Part shown: positions 46,721-55,769 of the stretch, piece after piece
How positions within the stretch are numbered: position 1 is the first letter of the stretch
Layout of the letters: each line of letters begins with the position of its first letter
NCBI GenBank assembly: GCA_030388825.1
Contig: CP128835.1
Location: forward strand, 1,854,001 to 1,918,000
Length of the DNA stretch: 64,000 bases
Direction: 5' to 3'
From: Rossellomorea sp. AcN35-11
Lineage (GTDB): Bacteria > Bacillota > Bacilli > Bacillales > Bacillaceae_B
Notes under the pieces: generated by a model
What the model saw: only the letters and a program-made list of their open reading frames with translations
Database searches by the model: none
Told to the model about the DNA's origin: nothing
Program-made: the position numbers and the translations under genes

Positions 46721-48341
46721 ATGTCATCTAAATTAATAAGAGGAACGTTTATCTTGACGTTAGGGACCTTTATTTCAAAGTTTTTAGGTCTTTTTTATGT
46801 TATACCGTTTGATGATTTGTTAAAAGGTCATGAAGAGGGGGCTTCCCTTTATCAATATGGTTATGTACCGTATACCATATTCCTGACGATCGCGACGGCA
46901 GGGGTGCCCCTGGCTGTCTCGAAATTCATTTCGAAATACAATGCCATTGGGGAATATGCTGTAGGACGAAGGTTATTTAAATCAGGTCTGGTGCTGATGA
47001 CGCTGACGGGGGTTGTTTCCTTCCTCATTATGTATGCCTTCGCACCGATATTCGCTGAAATGACGATTAAAAGTGATGAGCAGGTCATCTCCGTTGCACA
47101 GGTGACCACCGTCATTCGGGCAGTGAGCTTTGCCCTGATCATCATCCCGTTCATGAGCTTGATCCGTGGTTTCTTCCAGGGACATCAATCCATGGGACCG
47201 ACGGCGGTTTCCCAGGTGATTGAACAGATTGTCCGGATTGTATTCCTGTTAGGCGGGATTTATGTTGTATTAAACATTTTAGACGGCTCGGTCACCACAG
47301 CGATTTCTGTGGCTACGTTTGCTGCCTTTGTTGGTGGACTGGCAAGCCTTGGGGCATTGATCTGGTATTGGTTCAAGAGAAAGCCTCATTTAGATGAGCT
47401 TTTAAAGGAAGACCGCGGTCAGGAAGAAATTTCTTTACGTTCCATGTATAAGGAAATCATTGCTTATTCTATCCCGTTCATTTTTGTGGGGCTCGCGAAT
47501 CCATTGTTTCAACTGGTGGATCAAATCACGTTCAATACTGCCATGGCGGATATAGGAAATGCGAAAATCTCTGACCATGCCTTTGCCGTCTTGAACTTTT
47601 ATACTCATAAGCTTGTGATCATACCAGTATCATTGGCAACGGCCTTTTCCATGACGCTGATCCCGTTGATTACGACTTCTTATACGAGCGGTGACAGGAA
47701 AACGATGCGCAGGAACATTGATCAAACCTTTCAGATCCTGCTGTTCCTGACAGTGCCGGCTGCTCTGGGGATTGCCCTGCTAGCGGAGCCGACGTATACG
47801 ATGTTCTATCATAGCGATGCGTTGGGAACGTCCATCTTGAGATCTTATGCCCCTGTTGCGATTCTGTTTGCCCTGTTTGCTGTGACGGCAAGCGATCCTT
47901 CAAGGAATCGATGAGCAGAAATTCACGATTTTCAGCTTGCTGGTCGGACTGCTTCTGAAGCTTGTCCTGAATATTCCGTTGATACGACTGTTCGAAACAC
48001 AGGGGGCAGTGATCGCCACCACGATTGGATATGCTGTGGCCATTCTGATCAATTTATATGTCATCAAAAAATATGCGAGATACCAATTCCGTCTGATCAT
48101 GAGAAGGACCATGTTCATCGGGGCATTGAATGCCATCATGGCAGTGGTTGTACTGGTTCTATACGGAGTGCTCGTTCAATTTCTTAATCCGGAGTCGGGC
48201 TTCCAGTCCATCCTTCTCGTCGCGATTTGCGGCGGAGTGGGAGCCCTCGTTTACTTCTACTTAAGCTTAAGAAGTAAACTGGCAGATCGATTATTTGGGG
48301 AAAAGATAACGAGGATCCGCAGTAAATTGCGGATAGGTTAA
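46721..48341 (+). pseudogene. murJ: MurJ-type lipid II flippase / polysaccharide exporter (YtgP), frameshifted
   Basis: A MOP-superfamily membrane protein. It starts MSSKLIRGTFILTLGTFISK and has about fourteen hydrophobic segments. YtgP is the MurJ of B. subtilis, which flips lipid II for wall synthesis together with Amj. After LFALFAVTA an extra A at 47890-47891 breaks the frame; without it the protein continues AILQGIDEQKFTIFSLLVG to 48341, about 540 residues, the family length. A nonsense frame here would leave the cell dependent on Amj, so a sequence error is more likely. Confidence 0.88.
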
Positions 48342-48343
48342 AA

Positions 48344-48382
48344 GGAAAAGGGATGATGCATGCCGATCATCCCTTTTTTTAT
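48344..48382 (+). terminator. Terminator after murJ/ytgP
   Basis: AAGGGATGATGCATG and GATCATCCCTT pair and are followed by T7. Confidence 0.85.
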
Positions 48383-48450
48383 TGAAAATCCACCATGGAT
48401 CAAGCTGTGAATGGGTATAGGCCGTAGCATCATCGGTCTGAGATGAAGGG

Positions 48451-48675
48451 CTAATAGTTATAATAGCCGAGCTGACTTTCTAGTCTCTCTACCTTTCGTT
48501 CCAGCCTGTTGACTTTTCGATTGAGACGCCGATATTGCCTTTCAAGGCGGTCCAGGCGTTCGTCTACGCCGCCATATCCTTGCCCTGGATAATCGGGATA
48601 ACCTTGGCCTCCGCCTCCAGGAAAAGGAATCGGTATTAAAATTCCGCCTGTCCCTTGCTGCCTGTATGGATACAT
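48451..48675 (-). CDS. Gly/Pro/Tyr-rich coiled-coil protein
   Basis: A 74-residue protein in two parts. The N-terminal half is low-complexity (IPIPFPGGGGQGYPDYPGQG), and the C-terminal half is a charged heptad helix (LDRLERQYRRLNRKVNRLER) ending in QLGYYNY. ATG 48675 follows GAGGTGAGC. The composition resembles spore-coat or adhesive small proteins of bacilli, but that is only an impression. I do not recognise a named family. Confidence 0.7.
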   Translation of the reverse strand: MYPYRQQGTGGILIPIPFPGGGGQGYPDYPGQGYGGVDERLDRLERQYRRLNRKVNRLERKVERLESQLGYYNY

Positions 48676-48832
48676 ATGCTCACCTCATTTATTTTCTTCA
48701 TAGTTGCTTCCTATAGTAGCCTATGTTAAGAATAGAAACATGAACTGGGTAAATGCCCATAGACAAGTGATAACAAGAAAACGGATGGATCTTATAAATA
48801 AATGAATACGACATTAATGGAGTGTGAACACG

Positions 48833-49552
48833 ATGAGAATAGATAAAATGCTGGCCAATATGGGGTACGGCAGCCGAAAAGAAGTAAAGAAATTATTGAA
48901 GGATGGCGGTCTTCAGGTCAATGGAGAGGTCATTAAGGATGGAAAAGTACATATCGATACAGAAAAGGATACCGTGATGCTGTACGGGGAGCAGGTTGAG
49001 TATCGTGAATTCATTTATCTGCTCATGAATAAACCGCCGGGTGTTATCTCTGCGACGGAAGATGGGCAGGAAGAAACCGTGATTGATTTACTTGAGTTGG
49101 AGGACCGAATCTTCAATCCATTCCCTGTAGGAAGACTCGACAAAGATACAGAAGGATTTCTTCTCATCACCAATGATGGTCAATTATCACACCAGCTTCT
49201 TTCACCGAAACGCCATGTCCCGAAAACGTATTTTGCCGTGATTGACGGGGAAGTGACTGAAGAGGATGTAAAAGCCTTCAAACAAGGTGTCACCCTGGAC
49301 GATGGGTACGAAACCAAGCCGGGTGAACTGACCATTTTAAAATCCGGTTTAACATCCGACATCGAACTGACGATCACAGAAGGGAAATTCCATCAAGTGA
49401 AAAGAATGTTTGAAAGTGTCGGGAAACGGGTCATGTATCTGAAGCGGATCACAATGGGACCGCTGGAGCTGGATAAAGATCTGGAGCTCGGGGAGTACCG
49501 TGAGCTGACGGAAGAGGAAGTTACGCTTCTGAAAGAATATAAGCCTGAATAA
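48833..49552 (+). CDS. ytzG: RsuA-family rRNA pseudouridine synthase (YtzG-like)
   Basis: A 239-residue protein with an N-terminal S4 domain (MRIDKMLANMGYGSRKEVKK) and an RsuA/RluB catalytic domain containing GRLDKDTEG with the essential Asp, and ITEGKFHQVKRMF. It isomerises uridine in rRNA, probably 16S as RsuA. ATG 48833 is chosen for spacing from GGAG; GTG 48824 is too close. Confidence 0.92.
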   Translation: MRIDKMLANMGYGSRKEVKKLLKDGGLQVNGEVIKDGKVHIDTEKDTVMLYGEQVEYREFIYLLMNKPPGVISATEDGQEETVIDLLELEDRIFNPFPVGRLDKDTEGFLLITNDGQLSHQLLSPKRHVPKTYFAVIDGEVTEEDVKAFKQGVTLDDGYETKPGELTILKSGLTSDIELTITEGKFHQVKRMFESVGKRVMYLKRITMGPLELDKDLELGEYRELTEEEVTLLKEYKPE

Positions 49553-49555
49553 GAT

Positions 49556-49605
49556 AGAGAGCGGGCAGCCCCTTACATATGCAAGGGGCTGCCCGCTCTT
49601 TTTGT
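49556..49605 (+). terminator. Terminator after ytzG
   Basis: GAGCGGGCAGCCCCTT and AAGGGGCTGCCCGCTC form a perfect 16-bp stem, then TTTTTG. Confidence 0.95.
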
Positions 49606-49607
49606 GC

Positions 49608-49665
49608 CGGAAAGGCAGTTCTTGGCTAATGCTTGTCTCCTCTGAACGAGCCGCCTCCGCTTTTC
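49608..49665. repeat. 3'-half fragment of the nested-palindrome repeat
   Basis: The bases GGAAAGGCAGTTCTTGGC... to GCTTTTC match the 3' half of the following copies, including TGCTTGTC and ACGAGCCGCCTCCGCTTTTC, but no 5' half precedes. Confidence 0.75.
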
Positions 49666-49667
49666 AT

Positions 49668-49789
49668 GATCCAGCTCCGGCGGCTAGGCCCTCGAGGTCA
49701 TAAGTCAAGAACGCCAAAAAGGCAAAGAACGCCTTTCCGGCGTTCTTGACTTATGCTTGTCGGGCCTAAACGAGCCGCCTCCGCTTTTC
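49668..49789. repeat. Nested-palindrome intergenic repeat, copy 4
   Basis: Best-paired copy: arms 49699-49715 (CATAAGTCAAGAACGCC) and 49739-49755 are perfectly complementary over 17 bp, with AGGC/GCCT inside. Outer arms GGCGGCTAGGCCC and GGGCCTAAACGAGCCGCC also pair. Confidence 0.9.
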
Positions 49790-49791
49790 AT

Positions 49792-49915
49792 GATCCAGCT
49801 CCGGCGGCTAGAGGCTCGAGGTCATAAGGTAAACCTGCCAAAAAAGGCAAAAACCCGCCTTTCCGGCAGGTTCACCTTATGCTTGTCGCCTCTAAACGAG
49901 CCGCCTCCGCTTTTC
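49792..49915. repeat. Nested-palindrome intergenic repeat, copy 5
   Basis: Arms 49823-49839 (CATAAGGTAAACCTGCC) and 49865-49881 pair with one mismatch, though the arm sequence differs from copy 4 at about half of its variable positions. Its right end runs into the coding sequence of ytzE. Confidence 0.9.
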
Positions 49916-50140
49916 TATTATGATGTCATTTTTACTTTTTTTCTCTGTAGTTGTCCATTGACCTCTGGTGGGGCTTTGCACCAGGTCATTATACACTAAC
50001 ACGTTGAGATCTCTTTGTATGGTGCGAGGAGTAATGCCAAATTCGTCTACAAGATCTTGAGTTGTTACAGTACCTTTCTGATTAATGTACATGTATACAG
50101 CTTTGATTCTAGTTAGCATACGATTGGTTGACGGTTTCAA
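49892..50140 (-). CDS. ytzE: YtzE-like DeoR-type HTH regulator
   Basis: An 82-residue protein that is little more than a DeoR-type winged helix (AVYMYINQKGTVTTQDLVDE, then FGITPRTIQRDLNVL). There is no effector domain, so it may act as a bare DNA-binding protein. It starts at TTG 50140 behind GGGAG. The last eight codons (IEKRRRLV) and the stop lie within repeat copy 5, so the native C terminus was probably replaced or extended by the repeat. Confidence 0.82.
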   Translation of the reverse strand: MKPSTNRMLTRIKAVYMYINQKGTVTTQDLVDEFGITPRTIQRDLNVLVYNDLVQSPTRGQWTTTEKKSKNDIIIEKRRRLV

Positions 50141-50502
50141 AGAACCACTCCCTCATCATTTTTCCACAGGCAAAGACTACATGTGTCATTCGTGCACATT
50201 ACGTGCTCCCGTATGTACTATGCGCTTTAGACAACCCCTTTTCTTTATATAAGTTTACTCATAAGATGTCAGACAATTACATTGTACTCCTAATCCGACA
50301 AAATTTCTAGAATATTGTCCAAATTTACAAACAATTTACGTAGTAACTCATGGGTGTATTCCTAGAATATGAAGAAAATGCTAAAAATATGTATTTGATA
50401 AAATAGGTTTTTTTCGAGGGGGATGGCTGTCTGTTTGGATTTCCCCGTGAAACAGTATAAAATGTAAGGAGAATTAAATACATATAGAGCAGGTGGATAT
50501 GA
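50141..50502. other. AT-rich intergenic region between ytzE and pepV
   Basis: It must hold the divergent promoters. I see no gene, terminator or repeat in it. Confidence 0.5.
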
Positions 50503-51909
50503 ATGAGCATGAATTGGACAAACGAAGTGGAGAAACGGAAAGACGATATGCTGAAGGATCTGCAGCGTTTCCTTCAGATTAAGAGTGTAATGGATGAAGA
50601 GAATGCGACAGGGGAAGCGCCTCTTGGTGAAGGGGTGAAGGAAGCGTTGGATTTCATGTTGACACTGGGGGAGAAAGACGGTTTCATCCCTAAGAATGTG
50701 GACCATCTCGCCGGCCATTTAGAGTTCGGGGAAGGAAAGGATCTCCTGGGCATCCTGTGTCATGTGGATGTTGTTCCGGAAGGAGATGGATGGAGTGTTG
50801 ACCCATTTGGGGGTGAGATCAAAGACGGTAAGATTTATGCCCGGGGAGCCATTGATGATAAGGGTCCCACGATGGCAGCCTATTATGCAATGAAAATCGT
50901 AAAGGATCTTGATCCCTCCTTCAACAAACGGGTCCGCATGATCATTGGAACCGATGAGGAAAGTGATTGGAGATGTGTGAAGCGCTATTTCCAAAAAGAA
51001 GAAATGCCGACGATGGGCTTTGCTCCTGACGCTGATTTTCCGATCATCCATGCTGAAAAGGGAATTGCCGACTATGATCTGGTTCAAGGGGCATCATCCA
51101 ATGGATCCCAGTCGGGTATAAGAGTACTTTCCTTTGAATCCGGCCGCCGTTATAACATGGTCCCTGACTATGCAAAGGCGATTCTTTTCGTCCATGAGGA
51201 TCATACGAAATGGGTGCAGAATTTTGAGATTTTCACGAAAGAAGAAGGCATAAAGGGAAATTACTATCTTGAAAATGGAGAGCTGATTTTTGAAGTGGAA
51301 GGTGTATCGTCCCATGGAATGGAGCCTGATAATGGGAAGAATGCAGGCCTTTACTTAGCCGCTTTCTTATCCAAACTCCCTCTTTCCTCTCAGGGAGAAG
51401 AATTCTTTACGTTCACTACAAAGCATTTCTTTAAGGATTCAAGGGGTGTTCAGCTCGGGGTGAGCTATCGCGACGATATTACGGGAGATTTAACGATCAA
51501 TGTCGGGAAGCTGCGCTATACGGAAGCTGACGGCGGACGACTTGGATTGAACATGCGATATCCTGTGACATTTGACATGGAAAAGGGAATGTCCATCCTT
51601 GAAAACATGGAAGGGTATGCCATTGAGAATTTCACGGACAGTAAGCCTCATCATGTTTCCAAAGATGACGAACTGGTTCAGACCCTGAAGAAAGTTTATG
51701 AAGATCAAACGGGTGAAACAGGCGAGTTGTTAAGCATCGGCGGAGGAACATACGCCAGGAGCCTTGAGGCAGGGGTTGCCTTTGGAGCATTATTTCCCGG
51801 CCGTGAAGATATTGCCCATCAAAAGGACGAATATATGTACGTCGAAGATCTGTTGAAGGCAACGGCCATCTACGCCCAGGCTATTTACGAATTGGCATGT
51901 GAATCTTAA
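50503..51909 (+). CDS. pepV: PepV-type dipeptidase (YtjP-like, M20 family)
   Basis: A zinc dipeptidase of 468 residues. Metal and catalytic motifs appear in order: LGILCHVDVVPEGDGW, GRGAIDDKGPT-like ARGAIDDKGPT, GTDEESDWRC and MGFAPDADFP, all M20A/PepV type. It is cytoplasmic and completes peptide breakdown. The ATG at 50503 (or 50509) follows AGGTGG. It is 21 bp before dat, in one operon. Confidence 0.93.
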   Translation: MSMNWTNEVEKRKDDMLKDLQRFLQIKSVMDEENATGEAPLGEGVKEALDFMLTLGEKDGFIPKNVDHLAGHLEFGEGKDLLGILCHVDVVPEGDGWSVDPFGGEIKDGKIYARGAIDDKGPTMAAYYAMKIVKDLDPSFNKRVRMIIGTDEESDWRCVKRYFQKEEMPTMGFAPDADFPIIHAEKGIADYDLVQGASSNGSQSGIRVLSFESGRRYNMVPDYAKAILFVHEDHTKWVQNFEIFTKEEGIKGNYYLENGELIFEVEGVSSHGMEPDNGKNAGLYLAAFLSKLPLSSQGEEFFTFTTKHFFKDSRGVQLGVSYRDDITGDLTINVGKLRYTEADGGRLGLNMRYPVTFDMEKGMSILENMEGYAIENFTDSKPHHVSKDDELVQTLKKVYEDQTGETGELLSIGGGTYARSLEAGVAFGALFPGREDIAHQKDEYMYVEDLLKATAIYAQAIYELACES

Positions 51910-51930
51910 TAAAGACAGGGGGAGAAGAGA

Positions 51931-52785
51931 ATGAACACAGTTTTTGTTAATGGGGAAATGATGGACCGCGCCGATGCCAAGGTGGATATAGAGGATCGCG
52001 GATATCAATTCGGAGACGGAATCTATGAAGTGATACGAGTTTACGGCGGAAAGACATTCACCATGAGAGAGCATATGGAGAGACTGTACGAAAGTGCCCA
52101 AAAGATGAAACTGGCGATTCCATACTCGGAACAGGAACTGACAGACGATCTTCTGAAGCTTGTCGATTTAAACCAAGTGAAGGATGGGATCATTTATTTG
52201 CAGGTGACCCGGGGCGTGGCAGCCCGCCAGCACCATTTTCCTGCTAAGGAAGTAAAGGGGAGTGTCGTGGCCTATACGAAAGACTTCCCTGTTCCTCAAC
52301 AACAGATGGATCAAGGTGTAACGGCCAAGCTCGTGGAAGACATCAGGTGGCTGAGATGTGATATCAAAAGCCTGAATCTCCTTGGAAATCTCCTTGCGAA
52401 AGAAGAAGCGGCTTCCGAAGGGCACTTTGAAGCCATCCTCCATCGCGGGGACACCGTAACGGAAGGTTCTTCTTCAAATGCATTTTTGGTCAAGGACGGT
52501 GTCATTTACACACATCCCGTCACCAATTTGATACTCAATGGGATCACAAGGCGAGTCATTAAAGAGCTGTGCAGGGAAAACGATCTGTCTTTTCAAGAAG
52601 AATCCTTTTTTGTAGAGGATCTTCTTGAAGCGGATGAGATGTTCATTGCAAGTACAACTTCTGAAGTGATGCCGGTAATCAAGGTGGATGGGCATGTGAT
52701 TGGCGATGGGAAACCGGGTGTCGTCACGAAAAGGCTTCAGGTCCTGTTCAGTGAAAGAAAAAATGGAAAAAGAGCGGTAAAATAG
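51931..52785 (+). CDS. dat: D-alanine (D-amino acid) aminotransferase
   Basis: A class IV PLP enzyme of 284 residues that interconverts D-alanine and D-glutamate with their keto acids, supplying wall precursors. Motifs: DRGYQFGDGIYEVIRVY at the N terminus, the PLP lysine in DIKSLNLLGN (K at about 145), EGSSSNAFLV and ASTTSEVMPV. ATG 51931 follows GGGGGAGAAGAGA. The operon with pepV is common in bacilli. Confidence 0.95.
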   Translation: MNTVFVNGEMMDRADAKVDIEDRGYQFGDGIYEVIRVYGGKTFTMREHMERLYESAQKMKLAIPYSEQELTDDLLKLVDLNQVKDGIIYLQVTRGVAARQHHFPAKEVKGSVVAYTKDFPVPQQQMDQGVTAKLVEDIRWLRCDIKSLNLLGNLLAKEEAASEGHFEAILHRGDTVTEGSSSNAFLVKDGVIYTHPVTNLILNGITRRVIKELCRENDLSFQEESFFVEDLLEADEMFIASTTSEVMPVIKVDGHVIGDGKPGVVTKRLQVLFSERKNGKRAVK

Positions 52786-52798
52786 TTGGAGGCTTTAC

Positions 52799-53077
52799 AT
52801 GAAATTGATATGTTCACAACCTGTTATGAAGACGGAACGAAGAATAGAAGACAACCAGCAATTCACGGTAGAGACCGAGGAGCACCTTCATTTGTATGGA
52901 GACCGAATTGAGACTCCTACGAAAAGCTTCACCATCAAGGACGTGTTGGATGTGACCAGCAAGCCTTTGTCGGCTTACTATACTTTCTTGTATCTTCACA
53001 CGATTGAAGGGGTGTGGACATTCATTGTAAAGTCTTCTCCCGCACATTTCATCACCCAATATCATAAGGTTAAATGA
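52799..53077 (+). CDS. Conserved hypothetical protein after dat
   Basis: A 92-residue protein, beta-rich with mixed charge (LHLYGDRIETPTKSFTIKDV, then YTFLYLHTIEGVWTFIVKSS). The pattern recalls a small PH-like barrel, but this is only an impression. ATG 52799 follows GGAGGCTTTAC, 14 bp after dat, so it belongs to the pepV-dat operon, and a terminator follows. I do not recognise a function. Confidence 0.7.
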   Translation: MKLICSQPVMKTERRIEDNQQFTVETEEHLHLYGDRIETPTKSFTIKDVLDVTSKPLSAYYTFLYLHTIEGVWTFIVKSSPAHFITQYHKVK

Positions 53078-53085
53078 AGATAAGA

Positions 53086-53121
53086 AAGAGGCTGCGCCAT
53101 CATGGGCGCAGCCTCTTTTTG
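53086..53121. terminator. Terminator after the pepV-dat operon
   Basis: AGAGGCTGCGCC and GGCGCAGCCTCT form a perfect 12-bp stem around ATCATG, followed by TTTTT; it also lies just downstream of ytkP on the other strand. Confidence 0.93.
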
Positions 53122-53132
53122 ACTACTGTCGA

Positions 53133-54062
53133 TCAGAATCGGAACAGGTCACTGGATAGATATCTTTCCCCTGTATCACAGGCAATGCATACGACCACAT
53201 CTTCCGGTGATAAAGTCTTCGCGACTTCAATGGCTGCATAACAAGCGGCACCTGATGATGGTCCGACAAGGATGCCTTCTTCACTTGCCATTCTTCGTGC
53301 GATATCGTAAGCGTGTTCGTCTTCAATTTTATGGATTTTATCATATACAGTTGTATTCAGGATATCCGGCACAAATCCTGGACTGGTACCGACGAGTTTA
53401 TGTTTACCCGGCTTTCCTCCAGAAAGAACCGGAGATCCAGCTGGTTCCACGACGTGAACGGCGAGATCGGGATAATGTTCTTTTAACACTTCACCCGTTC
53501 CGGTAATCGTGCCCCCTGTACCGGCAGTTGCAACGAATGCAGATAGTGGTTTCCCGATTTGTTTCATGGCTTCCACGATTTCAAGGGCTGTCGTTTGCCT
53601 GTGGGCTTCGGGATTTGCATCGTTTTCAAACTGCATAGGCATAAAGCTGTTCGGGATGCTTTTTGTCAGCTCTTTCGCTTTTTCGATGGCTCCTGGCATT
53701 TTATCATCCCCTGGTGTCAATACAACCTCGGCTCCGTAAGCTTTGAGCAGGTTGATACGCTCCTGGGTCATGGTATCAGGCATGACCAGAATCGCCCGAT
53801 ATCCCCTTGCTGCTGCGTTCATGGCAAGTCCGATCCCCGTGTTACCGCTTGTCGGTTCAATGATGGTTGAACCCTCTTTTAACAAGCCTTCCTTTTCGGC
53901 TTCGACGATCATTTGAAAGGCTGCGCGATCTTTTACACTTTTACTGGGATTATAGAATTCCAACTTCACATATACGTCCGCTCCATCGGCAGGATTGAGT
54001 CGATTCAATTTGACAAGGGGGGTGTCCCCGATCAGTTCAGCAATATTTTGGACTACTTTCAT
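53133..54062 (-). CDS. ytkP: YtkP-like cysteine synthase (O-acetylserine sulfhydrylase family)
   Basis: A PLP fold-type II enzyme of 309 residues. It shows IGDTPLVKLNRL, the PLP lysine in NPSKSVKDRAA (about residue 43), the substrate loop PTSGNTGIGLA and the phosphate-binding GTGGTITGTG. CysK paralogues such as YtkP are usual in bacilli and their preferred substrate is uncertain. I chose ATG 54062 after AAAGGAAG; TTG 54068 is too near the site. Monocistronic and convergent to the pepV operon. Confidence 0.9.
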   Translation of the reverse strand: MKVVQNIAELIGDTPLVKLNRLNPADGADVYVKLEFYNPSKSVKDRAAFQMIVEAEKEGLLKEGSTIIEPTSGNTGIGLAMNAAARGYRAILVMPDTMTQERINLLKAYGAEVVLTPGDDKMPGAIEKAKELTKSIPNSFMPMQFENDANPEAHRQTTALEIVEAMKQIGKPLSAFVATAGTGGTITGTGEVLKEHYPDLAVHVVEPAGSPVLSGGKPGKHKLVGTSPGFVPDILNTTVYDKIHKIEDEHAYDIARRMASEEGILVGPSSGAACYAAIEVAKTLSPEDVVVCIACDTGERYLSSDLFRF

Positions 54063-54222
54063 CGTCAACTTCCTTTCAGATTACATTCTTCTTCTATCGT
54101 ACTAATTCAAATAAATCTTATCAAATAAATGAGCTTTGTATTTCATTTTTGTTGCATTTCCTTCTAGTCATTCTCTCTCATGACACATTTTGCTAAAATG
54201 GTAGAAACGATTGAAAGGATGG

Positions 54223-54817
54223 GTGTCAGATTGGGAAGCTCACTATTTCTTTGCGCTCTCTTTATCGGAAGAGACGAAAGAGCATTTACATAAGTGGACA
54301 CAGCCGATGAAGGAGGAAGGGGCATTCCAGAGGTGGGTGCACCCCGAGGATTACCATATCACCCTGGCCTTTTTAGGAAGCGCGGACGAACTGGACCCTG
54401 TGATCCAAAAGGTCGAGGCGCTGGAGTGCCCTTCATTTTCTATAAGCCTTGATCAGTACGGTACGTTCGGAAAGAGTGATTCACCCAGAATCCTTTGGAT
54501 GGGCATGCAGCCTACCCAGGCCTTACATGATGTCCGTGACTCTGTGTATGGTGCTTGCGGGGAGGCAGGCTTTCAATTGGATAAGAGACCATTTTCGCCC
54601 CATATAACCGTAGGCCGAAAATGGAATCATGACTTCCCATTTACATCCGAATGGTTGAATTCGTTCCAGCCAACGGATCGACATTCTTTTTACCACAGGA
54701 GAAATCGTGTTATATCGAACCCGCTTGGATCGACTTCCCAAGTATGAAGCCATCTACGCGAAACCGTTACATGCAGATCGTCATGAAAGGAAAGATACAT
54801 ATGGCACAGCTGATTAA
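54223..54817 (+). pseudogene. thpR: ThpR (YtlP), RNA 2',3'-cyclic phosphodiesterase, frameshifted
   Basis: A 2H phosphoesterase with both HxTx motifs, HITLAFLG and HITVGRKW. Near the end a T5 run (54687-54691) breaks the frame; with four T it reads RHSFTTGEIVLYRTRLDRLP and ends at 54817, about 198 residues, as in family members. As written the tail is nonsense. GTG 54223 is spaced well from AAAGGATGG; TTG 54211 is the alternative. The true stop overlaps the start of ytlQ, which explains the apparent gap in operon structure. Confidence 0.85.
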
Positions 54818-55769
54818 ACTTCAAGATTATGTTTCAAGGTACGAAACAGATTTATATAGATATCCTTCCCAATTTGTCCGATTAAAAAAGCAGCAATGGG
54901 AAAAAATGAGACAATATTGGGAGAATGGGAATGTTCCGGAGCCCATTCCGCCAACGAAAGATGAAGAACACGTAGAGGACAGGAGCTCCATGAAAGATAA
55001 GCTCTTCTCCCTATTCAAAAAGAAGCAAGCTGAAGAAGAGGAACTTTCTGATTCCACACCGCCAAATGATGAAGAAATCGAATTTGAGATGGATGGATAT
55101 CAAGGGTTCTCTACGGAGGAAGAATTAAAGATTTCCTTTCTTAATCTTGTGTTTGAGTTTCAATTGAAATGGGCAAGCTCGACGATTATGGAAAAATCAT
55201 ATGTGGACAACAGCTACCATTATGACGAACGACTGCGTTATCTGCTTCAGCGATTCCCGGATAATATCTTTGTCATGTACAACCCGGTCCTTAAGATCAA
55301 ACAGGCACCTGTGGAACTCGAAACCATTTTGATTACCCCGACAGGAATCTGGTGCTTAACCTTTCTCGAATTTGAAGAAGGGACCGCATATATCGGCTCG
55401 GGTGAACGATTCTGGTTGAAAAAATGGGGAGATGTAGAGATGAAGGTATTGAATCCCCTTATTGGCCTAAGGAGGATGGAACGTATACTCCGTCAGATTA
55501 TTCAACATAGAGGCGTGGATCTCCCGATTTATCAGGCTGTGGTCAGCAGAAATGGATACATAGATTATCCTCAGGCACCGACGGGGATACAATTCTTGGA
55601 CAGTAAGCTCCATGACGAATGGTTCCAGAAACAGCGTTCCAACTCATCCCCTATCAAGGGAGTGCAGCTGAAAGCGGCACAGGCTATCATGGAGTATTGC
55701 CAGACCACTTCTTTCAAGAGGCTTAAGTGGGAGGAGCAGGCGACTGTTTCGGAAGAGAACCATCAATGA
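54801..55769 (+). CDS. ytlQ: YtlQ-like NERD-domain protein
   Basis: A 322-residue cytoplasmic protein. It begins MAQLIKLQDYVSRYETDLYR, has an acidic linker (about residues 75-105), and a C-terminal half with ELETILITPTGIWCLTFLEF and GSGERFWLKKWG, which fits the NERD (nuclease-related) fold. Activity is unproven. The start at 54801 lies inside the end of thpR, and an in-frame ORF that extends to 54651 merely reads through thpR in another frame. It is followed by ytlR with a 4-bp overlap. Confidence 0.8.
   Translation: MAQLIKLQDYVSRYETDLYRYPSQFVRLKKQQWEKMRQYWENGNVPEPIPPTKDEEHVEDRSSMKDKLFSLFKKKQAEEEELSDSTPPNDEEIEFEMDGYQGFSTEEELKISFLNLVFEFQLKWASSTIMEKSYVDNSYHYDERLRYLLQRFPDNIFVMYNPVLKIKQAPVELETILITPTGIWCLTFLEFEEGTAYIGSGERFWLKKWGDVEMKVLNPLIGLRRMERILRQIIQHRGVDLPIYQAVVSRNGYIDYPQAPTGIQFLDSKLHDEWFQKQRSNSSPIKGVQLKAAQAIMEYCQTTSFKRLKWEEQATVSEENHQ

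Noticed and set aside
49757-49999. 80-residue ORF across repeat copies 4-5
   Set aside because: Made of repeat sequence and without a ribosome site; the real gene there is ytzE on the other strand.
54651-54800. N-terminal extension of ytlQ by 50 residues
   Set aside because: The segment is the end of thpR in another frame; the ATG at 54801 matches the family's N terminus.
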